Shown here piece by piece: positions 11,386 to 22,549 of a DNA stretch of 64,000 nt (the first letter of the stretch is position 1; each line of letters opens with the position of its first letter). A program made the translations under genes and the position numbers. The stretch is from Nymphaea colorata (Eukaryota > Streptophyta > Magnoliopsida > Nymphaeales > Nymphaeaceae): NCBI RefSeq assembly GCF_008831285.2, contig NC_045139.1, positions 14,676,354 through 14,740,353 of the forward strand. The letters run 5' to 3'. Below the pieces are notes generated by a model that ran no database searches, was not told where the DNA came from, and worked only from the letters and a program-made list of their open reading frames with translations.

Positions 11386-14300
11386 TTAGTCCTTTACATC
11401 TGCAACGCCTCCTGGTGTTATCTGAAAAACGTATGTCTCGGTCAAAGAAGTGAACGGTAAGACGAGCAAAGGATGCGCTTGCAGAATTTTAATGTCATGA
11501 TTCATGCTCGGATTATATGATCTGCCAAATCACCGTTTCAGGATAGAACCATAATCTCCACAGCAGTAATGATGAAGATCGGCTTCCACCCAAGACGAGC
11601 TTCAACATAGGAAAAATGTAGGGCAGATGGATGTTAGGCGATCTCTTCCTAGGTTTTGCCTCTTTCCTCGTCCTATTATAGGGGAAAAAGTAGTGGCTTG
11701 ATGCTGATTATCTGGTTGTAATTCATCCATGACTTCCTTTCTCTACTGCAACTCTCTGGCTAAGTTTTGGATGTTTGGCCTTCCATGGTTTGGCAAGCCG
11801 GTTGCGGGCAGGTTGAGATGCGACAGACCGAGCACTTGGTTGGTTTTGGGGCGAAGAGTCCAGTTTGGCAACGCCGATAAAGCGCAAACTTGCACATGCT
11901 GGACTACTTTACTGACGGCACTTATATGTGTGTTTAGGACTTGCACATGACCTACGGATTGGGGTGCTTGTGTGCATGTTTTATGATTTGCAAGGAATGA
12001 GAAAAGAGAAAACTAAAAGGATATTGCTTCAGCTTCAGGCAAGTTTGGTGCATCGAAGACCTTGCAGACGCGCTGCTCACCCTTCCCTTTCCTAAGCATA
12101 AGCCTAACGGTGGAGGCATGAGCCAAAACATGCCCACCGGCCGGCTTCTTGGGATCAGAAATGAATACGCCTCCTCCTGGATCTGCAATAACTGCATCAC
12201 AAAGAGCACACTACGTCACTTCGTCTGAGCTGCAATGACTTGTAAGATAGGGCCTTTTTATCTTGTGGAACATGGTTGTCAACGCATTTCGTGAGTGTTT
12301 CGCTAGGGTAGAATACCATGTTAACCATCATTATTATTCATTCGATGCCGGACGCTAACCAGCTAAAGCCTAGAGTCGTGTACCGAGCGTCTAAGTCCAC
12401 ACACAACGCTTCCTATGGACTGACGACTTATTCTAGGCACTGGAGCTGTCTCACCCAGCCGATAAGGCTACTGGAACATCCGAACCTGCAAGCATTCATA
12501 TGTTTCGGCTCAAGCTTCCCAAAAATTCCTAATACAACCGAGACAAAGTTGGTAATCATGCAAGACTTAGCGGAAATCCTTGGACGAGTAATTATGGCAA
12601 CTAGTAGTAGGAGTAGTAGTAGTAGTAGACTAGTAGTCGCAGTTGTAGGCTGTAGGTAGTAAAATTAAGATGAAAATCATCTAAAATGCCCCAGTTCTTA
12701 TCATAAATTTAAAAAGTGAGTCTCATGGTTTCAGATTTATTACTGCGCGATACTATTTTGCAATAGCAGCTGCCAAATGGACGTCTACCTCTCTAACCAA
12801 GTTAAAATTTGTACCATATAAATCTGACAAGAAAGGGAACGAGAACGACTGAAAGTTTCAAGCTCAGCAAATGTTTGTCGAGAAGCCGATGTTCTGTCTT
12901 CAAAAGCAGGTTTCAAAATTTTGAATATTCTGTAACGTGCAAAAATTTTGACAACTATCACAGAAACCCATCGGGCCATTAGGTTAAACATCTTTCCGTT
13001 GTTAAGCTGAAAAACTTTAGGTTCTTTACTTTTGCAAATCGCTTCTCAAGTTGAAGTGGTTGCTCACTCCCATAAAAAGAAAAAAGTGCCACCTAACTCA
13101 TTACGACCAAATTTTGGGTTTGAGCTCGTTCACATTGGTAACGTTAAGCACCTATATACAGTGGCAGAGCTAGAATTTTTTGGTTATAAGACACTGTTAT
13201 ATAAATTTCATTTTTGAAGGGACACAACATATATAAAGAAGTAAAAAAAATTTTGTTTCTGGCAGGGGCAACTGCCCACGTCAGCTTATATGGAGCTCTG
13301 CTCTGCCTATATAATACTCGTTAGAGAAAGTGAACGCTGTAAGGGAAAATCAGAGACGTCAGGCCTGTTATTGGATTATGCTCGAAAGGTGAGCACTCAA
13401 TAAAAAATTAGGTACCTTAAGAACAAATTTTGCTATTATGACACGAACTTTTACCCAAACGCCGTTGGCAGCCGTTATAGGGATCCAATGTATTGCTCAT
13501 CTAAGAACTAGATTCCAAGGTGACCCATTATATGAAAAAAAATCAGCGAAACAAAAACGGAAAACGAAGATCAGGATATTCGTTAACGAAAACGCTGTCA
13601 GGCCAATTTACTGTACGGTGTAGTAGAAAACACTTTATGAAACATGGCTATCGAAAGGGTACCTTGGTTGGTCATGTAGACGGCCACATTGAACTCCTCC
13701 GCGATCTTGGTCAGGCGTGAAAGCATCTGTGCCAGCTTTTGCTGCAGCATGTGGAGGAAAGGCGTTAGGGCGTTGTGCCGAAAGAATTTGGGGCAATACG
13801 AGTCAAAAGGCGTCCGGCCCTCCAAAAATCAAGTCTACGGAATGATTCGATCGATTTCCTTCGTCGTCACTTCATCTCGCCCCCATTTGCAACATAAGAT
13901 CACGTTCACGAGCACCCTGCTTCGTTTTTTGAAGCCGTCCGGGTCCACCTATTTCTTAGTGCTGTCGAGACGTTATGCATGCGAAGAACAGGGTCCAACC
14001 GTACGTTCGTCCTTGGACAGTTCTTCTATTTCTTTGAACGGATCAGATTTCGATCCCAACGAATCCTTTTATTAAAGTTAATCAGTACAAATGAGGTGCT
14101 TTGGCATGAATTCGAAATAAAGCACTCACTCAAGTCATATTAAGTTTTCTGCCACCAGAAGGAACAGTTATTCACAGCTTTTACTGAGGCCAACAACTAA
14201 ATTTAAAGTTAAATTTTCAATTATTAGTATTTTGAACTAATTTACTTTTGCTGATGAGAAAAATAAATCAATTGAAAAATGCTTTTTGAATTAATTTTTG

Positions 14301-17300
14301 TGAGAACGATCGCCTGCGGACTGTGACTCCTGGCGGAGGACATGGTCAGATGGAGAGTAGGATCCAGTACTCGGATCGGGGGTAGCCTAGTTCTTCCGTC
14401 TCCCCATGATAACTCTATTCAGCCAGTGGGTTTCGCCAATGCCTGCTCCTACCATTTTTGTGCTTCTATTAGAATCCGAGTAGTATGGTGTCAATCCTTT
14501 TTTTTTCGGATATTTAGGATATTACCATCATCATGATATAATATTACGAACCTTTTAACACGAGGATCCGCTTTCCCGGCTTACTAAAATACTATGAAAA
14601 AGCAGAGTGCAGCACTCGATCCAGAGGCATCACTCCGTTGCTTTTTGCTACTTTCTTCCGAACACCGGCTTTCAATATGCGTACAGTGTTGCCCAAGGTA
14701 AATAGTGGTCAAATCCATGGTAGCACGGGCAAACTTTGCCGTAGAGGCACGCAGGCAACTGTCAGCATTTCTTTTTAAAAATTCTACTAACCGGTTTTGC
14801 TTCGCACGTTGATCACTTGATCATTATCCCAAGGGCAATGCTGTTACTCTTCAAGGGTTGGTACCCATTAAGCTCGAATTAAGTGCCATGCTTACCTGTC
14901 TCTCTGCAAGTTCGCCCCTGCCCGTGAAATCTACTCGAAACAGAGCGATCACCGAATCTACAATCTGCAGAACGTCAAAAGTGTAGTTAGTTCATCACGA
15001 GAAAGTTTTAGCGCCAATCTAAGTGAGTCCTTTTTTGGTCCTCAATTTCGGGAGCTGTTATATGCGTTTCATCTTTTTAAAGTGAAAAGTAAAAACTAGC
15101 TCTTTTTTTTTCTTTTTTGAGAAGATAAGCATTAGGCGAGAGTTAAAAGAAAAAATAGAAAATACAGAAGCCATTTTGATTTGACCGAATGTTTGGGATA
15201 GTGTGCCATTTTTAATGTGTGGGATAGTGTGCCATTTTTGAGGTTTGACAGAATCGGAGAGATCGTGAGTGAAAATTTGCTGTCTTACCAGAAGTCTGAA
15301 TGGCTCTTCCGACATTTTGGCAGCCAAGCCAAGGAGCAAATTGAATTGGTGCTCGTACGTGTAAGCACGAGCATAGATGATCTGTCCATGTACAAAATTG
15401 GAGGAATCACCACACACAGTAAAATCTAGTGAGTCCTGATTTTTTGGCAGTGTAGCCGACTAAATTATAATTCCAAGTTAACAAGTCCAAACAAAGTATT
15501 TCAGGCGAAAAAACGTAGAAATACTTTACGATCACCTACTTGCATGTCTACATACAGTATTTGAAGTTGTGTAAAAGGATTGAGTGCTCATTTTTCGAAA
15601 TGCAAAGAGGTACCGAAAAATAAATTTAAAACAAACTTTAAGATTAATTGAATAAGGGTTGCCCATATAGTTTTTGCGTCTACATCCTTACTCAAACCTA
15701 ATGGAGGTTCATAAAATCTGGAAAAGCTCACGTTGTCAAGAACGGCCGTGGCATCCATTCCGAATCTTTCTGCAATAGGGATTATGCGATCTGGCCGGCT
15801 GAAAGAGACACATGCCGAAGAAACACGGTTACAACGGTTTATTTCTTCGTTCAAAAATCAGAAGCACGCATATTCACAAGCACTGGAACATGTAAAACAA
15901 ACAAGGGATAAGGTGAAAAGAAACGTACAATGTCCCTTCTGTGTCTATATACGCCACTTTCCCGTTTCCTCCATGCATGCTGAGGGGAAGCTGCAATTGC
16001 GTTTACATTTCACAAAGTTTACAGCTGTCAACTTCTTGTGAATACCAACCTCTTTTGTGCGCCATTCTGCGTGTGCGTGTTACCAAAGCGTGTTGGCATG
16101 CACACCGCACACGTGTCTATATATAGATATATACATAAATGCGTGGACAAATTTTAGCTAGCATCCTGTGATTAAGAACCTGCATAGCAAGTTGTGTCAT
16201 TTGTAAACTCCCAATAATTGGATTTTGTGTGGATTTCAAATTTCATGTGTCAGTACGCGATGTGCAAGCACCTGCATCAGCATGTGTCTAGTGCATGTCG
16301 CCTTGCAGGCATGCGTACCTTCCCCAATTATGCATGCAAGTGCATCACTTGGATCCGTATGTGTTTCAATCATGTCAGCTTCCATGAATACGTTCTTCAG
16401 ACCTACTTGTACGTACATGCTCGGATAAATGTGGATATTTGGCATGTCGTCTGCTCATTGCTTATCAGATGTTTTACGAATGATGAAGGGCTAATTTAGA
16501 ATCCTAGGCTGTGGACTTATTCTGCAATTTTATTACACTCAATTTTAATTAAGCGAACCAGGATCTTCTGTGGTTCTTACTGTCCACGCCCAAAACCGTG
16601 TCTGAATTTTGTAATAGGGAATATTTGAGCCGAGAAGAGTGTGGTTCACGAAGATCCAGCGGATACAAAACTTGTGTCCGCACAGTTCTGTAAGCTGCTC
16701 TAAGTATAGGCTGGCTCCGTAAGGTTAGGAGACTCGGGGGTAAATCTTCTATGTTCCTTCGGCTTTGATAATTTAGGCCCGCATACTAAACAAGCTCTTT
16801 AAGCTACCAGCTTAGTTTATCTTTGCATATAGGGTAAACCAGAAAATTTATATAGAGGCCTGTTAGCGTTGTAAAATTTGAAGGTGCCCATAAGCAAATC
16901 CTCTAAAAAGTAATTGTACTGAAGCTAATTTTTTGAAAGTCCACGGCAGGGTCAGACTCAGCCGTCACCCATGGTTCTGCCCGGCCTGTGTTTGTGTGCG
17001 TGCATCCCCGTGTGTGTGTATCTCCAGACATACTCCCCTGAAACCCTACATATTTGTTCAAGTCAGTTACATTGTTGCCGATTTTCCCCTAACAAATTAA
17101 CCGAGTCCACATGAACTCAAGAACTAAAATAAGTACTGGGATTTTTTTTGCTAGAACTGCTCCAATATTAAGCAATAGCGTGAAGCGCGTTGCAAGCTCA
17201 AGCTTGAGCTGAGTTGTGTCAATTAAGTCATGCATGTCCACCCCATGGCGCTACGGCGGCTAAGCCCTTCTAGCCAGGTGAGTTTTCCCGTGTCATGAAC

Positions 17301-20300
17301 CGATGGAATATTTTGAAAAAAAAAAATTAAAAAGTCATGCAGAGTTTGAACTTCTGAAACAATTACTTAATGGGACGTGTTCCAACATTAGCCGTTCAGT
17401 CTATTTGTCTGCTTGCCTAGGCTCGGTGGATCTTTTCATTAGGATTAAACCATCTCGCTCTCACGAGAAGGAGCTAAAAGGTTCTGGAGTGAAAGGTGGA
17501 AGCGAACCTGGGTAGACACACAAAGCGTATGCGCAAGCTGAGTCTTCCCCGACCTGAAAAACAGAGGATAAATGCATCAATTTCAGAGTAGACCACACTA
17601 GAAATGTCGTTATTTTGTGTGAAATAGAGCAAAACACCGTTGACTTCAACGAAATGGTTTCTAAAACCGAAAAAGGAGGAGATGGGACTTGAGCGCAAAT
17701 AGAAGATGCAAATTAAAAGATTACCCGACCATTCAATTTAGCAGTTAAGCGAAACTGTCCTTAAAGAGATAAAAGGTGTAAGTGTCCCTTCTTACCTGAA
17801 CTCACCGAAAGCTTCCGTTATCGCGAGGGTCTCTATTCCACCTTCAAAATTGCATCAAAAATTACACTTCAGACAGCTTAAGCAGAGGAAGCAGAAGTAC
17901 CCAAAAGTATTTTAGTTTTTCAGTTTCGAATACTTTAGTGTGCGCAGGTGGAGAGGTGGTCCATCACGAACAGTTATGAGACGTTAAATCATCACACTTC
18001 GGGACTCATTTTTTAGTATTACTTCAATCAAATAGGACCACGTGAATGAATCTATTCATATGGCATAGTTAAGATTGGCAACCAAACGATTAGAATTTAG
18101 GTATCATAGCCTTAAAAAAGCCAGCGGATACCATGGCAATCTGCAAAAGTGAGAAAAAGAAGAAAACGAAGAGACGTGCAGTTCTTACCCCCTAATAGCT
18201 CGTCTAGGGCTTGGCTTCCGGTAGTGATCCGAACTACCGACCTTCTCTGCAGAAAGCAACTCGGATCGTTAATCTCTCGGTTTGAAATGCACAACATCTT
18301 TTATACAAGGATTGGTTGCATCAATAAATTTCGTGGAAGTAGTTGAAAGGCGCAGTCAGTCATTTTGAGAAATACCAAGGTCGGGTGAAAAGTTTCTAGT
18401 AAAGAGAAAAAGGCAGGGATGGATAGTTGTGCAAATGTAATAAAAGAGGAAGCATATCCAATCACTACTACGTTTCTTTTATTCTCTTTTTCCCTCCCAT
18501 ACCTTGAGAAGGATCTCGTTTCCTGTTAGGTAGCCACAGTTCTGTGAAAAGCAAAAAATGGCAAGAAATTTCAACATTTAAAAAGTCAAGACATTAGATC
18601 CAAATGAAGAAACTCAAAGAAGCGTGTGGCCTTTTAAATGGCGTTGAGCCTAAGTTTGCACTTAGTTCTAACCACTAGCTTTTCCGCTGCTTCGCATATT
18701 TTATCCACTTTGGCCTCAGATAGCCCTTTTATGCTGGTCAGACTCTGCCCGAAACACGCAGGATTAGTCCCAGAGGATGTTCAAATAATTCATAAATTTG
18801 TCAGCAACGCTATGATATACAGCTGATCCGCATTGTAGCTCTCTCGAGTGGGCAAACAATAACTCACCTTCTTCGTCTGCATCATTAAGCCGTTTACCGT
18901 ATGGATGCCGGCATCCTGGAGCTTCTTCACGTCACCAGCGTTGATTCCTTGTGCGATTACTGCACATAACGAAATTGAAATATCAAATATCTCTACGGAA
19001 TAAGAAAGAACAATGAAATGATTGCCTTTAGTCAATCGAAATCGAGTTCTAGATAGGTAACTCATTTAAGCAACGCAAAATTTTCCATCTTCCTATATAT
19101 TGGAGAAAGCACCCAATGGTTCATTGGCCCGATCGGTCGCCTCGTGATGAAGCCTGTATTAATTCGAGATTTGACGTATCAATCCCTTATATTTTTTTTA
19201 AGTAAAGTAAATATTGTGAGATAACTTATTATTTTAACATTATTCCGCGGAATCGCTTTCACAATTGAAAACTACGTTCAAAAGAGAACAAATGAAAATA
19301 AAGAGCAGGGCGAGCAAGAAACAGCTATTTATTGGAATTTTCTACTGTATACAGAAAAATATAATGAATTACTTTCAAGTTTTGAAAAAAAAATCATAAT
19401 TGGACTCGTGAATCTTCGTGTCGCTTAAGTTGTCACGATCTGATGATAGAACCACAGATACATCGAAGAGAAGCGTGCCGTTTTCGAAGTAAATGAAAAT
19501 GAATCATAATTCATGAGAACTGAAAGGACAGATTCGAAAAATTCATCGTCAGAAACACGCCGTTAGTAAATCGGACGAAAGCTTCGTTGATACCGATCTA
19601 CTGGCAGAATCGCACAAAGTGTCCTGTTACGAAATTGACGGAGAATAAATCAGATCGAGATTCAGGAAGCAATACGCTAATCCAAACAATTCAGCGTAAA
19701 ATCAGAATAAACTACCTCATATCTGATCAAGACGACAGAAACTTGTGCCGTGAAGAGGAAAAGAGTCATAGCTTAAGTCGCATGTTATTACGTAAACAAA
19801 GAAAATCTGTTTAAATCCGATAAATGAGCCGCTAAGATACCAATTCAGGCGATCACTGCAGCGTTCAAGGCCGTCATTTAATTCAACCTGAACTCTCTTC
19901 GATCTGATGAAGACGAAACGCTTCTAATGCTGAATAAGAAGCGGTAGCAATTAGCATGAATTTGAGTTGAAACTTACGCTTATCTATCAATTCGAAGGAA
20001 TCCTCTTCATCATCCACGCCTTCGGCCTCAATTAATTGGAGCTGTTGATCCTCTGGTCTGCACAGTAAAATAGATATTTAAACCTTTGAATCAGAACGAA
20101 ACGCAGATAGGAAGGATAGCAGACGCAAAAGCGGAATCATATAAGACCAGGGTTTACAGCATAAGTTTGCGGTTAAAAGAATATAAATCGGAAGAAAGAA
20201 GCAAAATTAGAAAGAAAGCATATCCAGAAGAATATGACATCAGTAAGAGTAGGATCTGTCGCATAAAGAGAAGAGAAATCAATAATTCAAGAGAGAGATC

Positions 20301-20333
20301 GGAGAGGGAGAGAGATTACTTGAAGTCCAGCAT
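11386..20333 (-). CDS. DMC1: Meiotic recombinase DMC1 (RecA/RAD51 family)
   Basis: Fifteen exons on the minus strand, high to low: 20333-20320, 20057-19978, 18959-18868, 18744-18673, 18541-18503, 18246-18189, 17841-17796, 17553-17508, 15990-15929, 15798-15732, 15381-15289, 14964-14896, 13741-13663, 12191-12025 and 11430-11386. All phases close, giving 342 aa (Arabidopsis about 344). Residues ~25-85 form the helix-hairpin-helix domain ([31 protein letters not shown]). Walker A is GEFRSGKT at ~131-138, and Walker B LLIVD at ~222-226. The region ~258-312 ([15 protein letters not shown], then [14 protein letters not shown]) holds the DNA-binding loops. DMC1 forms filaments on single-stranded DNA and drives homologous strand exchange in meiosis. 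DMC1 rather than RAD51 is indicated by GLMMQTKK and the carboxy end [14 protein letters not shown]. The first coding exon is only 14 nt and exon 5 is 39 nt. The final intron is not GT-AG (separate entry). The donor of exon 4 could be 3 nt earlier. Confidence 0.95.
11431..12024 (-). other. DMC1: U12-type AT-AC intron (last intron of DMC1)
   Basis: No GT donor or AG acceptor joins exon 14 to the conserved DMC1 carboxy terminus. Read on the minus strand, the intron begins ATATCCTTTT directly after a GCA codon, which is the exact U12 AT-AC donor consensus. TTCTTTGAC at 11449-11441 differs by one base from the U12 branch consensus TTCCTTRAC. Its branch A lies 11 nt before the AC end (11432-11431), within the usual 10-18 nt. 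Splicing is phase 0 and gives EAEA-VFQIT, as in other DMC1 proteins. Without splicing a stop follows after three codons. Length is 594 bp. The call rests on sequence motifs; no transcript was seen. Confidence 0.88.
12602..12637. repeat. (TAG)n-like trinucleotide repeat in DMC1 intron 13
   Basis: An imperfect run of TAG/AGT triplets lies within the 12192-13662 intron. It is a simple sequence repeat with no coding role. Confidence 0.8.
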
Positions 20334-20460
20334 ATTTCGCCTTGTTTTTTCTTCTTCCCTATGAACTGGAGAGAAAACGGAGCGAATTCGAGAATGATCG
20401 CTAGGGAAAGTTCGCGATGGGGAAATCAGATAGCAAACGATGGCGGAGACGCGTACTTAT

Positions 20461-20497
20461 TGGCGCCAGAAGTGGCACCAAAATTTTAGGCGGGAAA
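20461..20497 (-). promoter_or_regulatory. E2F-type sites in the DMC1 promoter
   Basis: On the minus strand TTTCCCGCC (20497-20489) matches the E2F consensus TTTSSCGC closely. A second GC palindrome, TGGCGCCA, lies at 20461-20468. They sit about 130-165 bp upstream of the DMC1 start codon. E2F sites are known in promoters of S-phase and recombination genes, so pre-meiotic S-phase induction is a reasonable inference. Confidence 0.5.
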
Positions 20498-20906
20498 CGA
20501 TTCTAGTCACCACTTTTTGTAAAATGACGTCCAACTCCCACCTACGTTCCCTTTGGCCTTTGGGAGTGAACCAATACTAAAATTTAGTCCAAAGCTTTTC
20601 AAACAATGGTTTATTCGCCCCATGACTGCTGGGTGCGTTTTAGGGAGAGATGCGGATCGACTCGGATCCAATCCGCTGCATACCATATCCGATTGAATTG
20701 GATTTTCCTTTTATTGAGAATCAAACTCGTGCTTGCAATTTTAAAACCTAATCCAGATAAGACTTTTATGTATGATTTGGTTGGATCTGGGACGTGGATG
20801 CGAATTTGGATCCCTAGTCCGTGTAGTGCATCCAAATCTAAGAGCATTTGGATTCGTTTGGCTTCACCGGATTTATCAGTGATGAAAACAGAATTTTGCT
20901 CGGATA

Positions 20907-20994
20907 GTAAGAGGAATATTACTATAAATTCACACAAGGAATTCACAAATATTGTAATACGAGTAATTGTAAGAGGAATATTACTATAAATTCA
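20907..20994 (+). repeat. 26-bp direct repeat
   Basis: GTAAGAGGAATATTACTATA followed by AATTCA occurs at 20907-20932 and again at 20969-20994. A shorter related copy, CACTATAAATTCAT, lies near 21040. Confidence 0.85.
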
Positions 20995-21499
20995 TGAACC
21001 AGATTAAAGAGGCAGTTTTGGCTTTATACCAACCAATAGTCACTATAAATTCATAAAAAAATGCTACTCACATTTGAAGTCGAAGTTTGAATTTGCAAGT
21101 GGTCCTCTACGAGATCCTTTATGGGGGCTGAATGATACCTATCTATACCTACCAGATGCTTTTACTACACTGGGGCTGTCGGTTGAATCACTGTGTCTCA
21201 AACGTGACGATGCATCCATTCATATGCATGTGACATTCAGCTTTTGGTAGTGAAATCCAAGCCAGATATATGTTAGATTCAAGCATTTATACTTAATATA
21301 TGAAACTAATTAAGGCCATCCTCATCATAGTCGGAAAACTCGCCGGCCGGATTCGTGAGTAACCGGAGGTGGCTAAGATTGACTATTTGTGGCGTCATGA
21401 GTTAGGCCCCTCAAGTCTATTAGGATTACTGACTAATTACATGTTCTTTTTTGTGTTGAATTATTGGAAACTAAAGTTTGGTATTTTATAAATTGAGAA

Positions 21500-21526
21500 A
21501 TATATATATATATATATATATATATA
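21500..21526. repeat. (TA)n microsatellite
   Basis: A continuous TA run of about 27 bp lies in the DMC1/kinase intergenic region. Confidence 0.95.
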
Positions 21527-22419
21527 GCAATTTATAATGGTTTTAGAGTAGGTTTGTAGTGTTACAAACTTATATTGTGGTCAGGCTCAATAACACGTTA
21601 ATGAAAAGCGAGTATAAAGCGTGCAAAGTGTCTTGTCCTCATGTTATTCATTTGTTAAACACCGAACCGACAACTTTATTAAACATGCATACAAGCTTCA
21701 TATTATATGCTATTTAGTTCAACTAGAAAAAGAAATCAAATATGACGTCTTCTTCATATATTTATAAAGATTATGTACTATAAAAATTTACGACATATTC
21801 CAACCAAGTCATTGAATCAACTCATTGATTCGGTGACCCAGTCTTCAGCCGATCCGAGTCGTAAGTTGATTATTTCTTTTGCCAAAATCAGACCACTCAC
21901 AATGTATATGGTTGGTCACCACATTTGATTGAATGACCATAGACTGAGGAACCACAGCTCGCCATTTTTTAACTAGCTATGACTTATGATAAATGGTACG
22001 TAAAAGCAAAAACGAGAAAGCAAAACAAGAGAGGAGAGAGAATTGCCCAGAGGAAAACATGGGTAGGTCTGGTTGAGGAGCTTTTCGTAAATTTAAAAAA
22101 TGTTAGCCAGTTATGTTATTTAACAGAAAAGTTCAGCGGGTTTCGGAAACTACGAAAGAAACAAGAACGAAAGCAAGAAAAAGGACGACAAAATATGAAG
22201 GGTGGGAGGGAGAGAGCGACGGAGAATGGGGCAGGGTTGAGGGCTCTACTGGGCGGGCGGTCCAGTAGAGAGAGAGTGAGAGTGGGGCAACGCTCTGCTG
22301 AGTAATCCAGTAGAAGAGGAATCCTAATCCTCTGAAGAGAAAGCGAGAGAGAGAGAGAAAGGGACTCTTCTCTCTCGATTCGACAAAGACTAAGCAGAAA
22401 CCCCCAAGTTTTATGCCCA

Positions 22420-22434
22420 AAACCCTAACCCTAG
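22420..22434 (+). promoter_or_regulatory. Telo-box in the leader of the LRR-kinase gene
   Basis: AAACCCTAACCCTAG contains the plant telo-box AAACCCTAA, commonly found just downstream of transcription starts of housekeeping and translation-related genes. It lies 130 bp before the start codon, just after an upstream ATG at 22413. Confidence 0.45.
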
Positions 22435-22549
22435 ATTTCCTGTCGCCTGAGATCCCATATGTAAGTTCTTCTTTCGTTTTAGGGTCTTTATTATATTTTT
22501 TCCCCTTCTGTAGAAGAAGGATATTCGTCGGGGACGTTCCTCTTTATAG

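Larger units (their letters stand above)
20500..22549. other. Divergent upstream region between DMC1 and the LRR-kinase gene
   Basis: About 2 kb separate the two genes. The DMC1-proximal part carries GGATCC-like, mildly repetitive sequence (20640-20900) that opens long frames on both strands without recognisable protein. A 26-bp direct repeat (20907-20932 and 20969-20994) follows, then a (TA)n tract at 21500-21526. The kinase-proximal part (22180-22380) is purine-rich with GAGAGA runs, typical of a plant core promoter and leader. Confidence 0.6.

Noticed and set aside
12025-12209. DMC1 ending at the TAG three codons after EAEA
   Set aside because: The conserved VFQITPGG end is present downstream at 11430-11386, and AT-AC splicing joins it in frame, so the early stop is intronic.
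20606-20989. Overlapping long frames on both strands upstream of DMC1
   Set aside because: They are built from GGATCC/TTGGAT-like low-complexity sequence without any domain.
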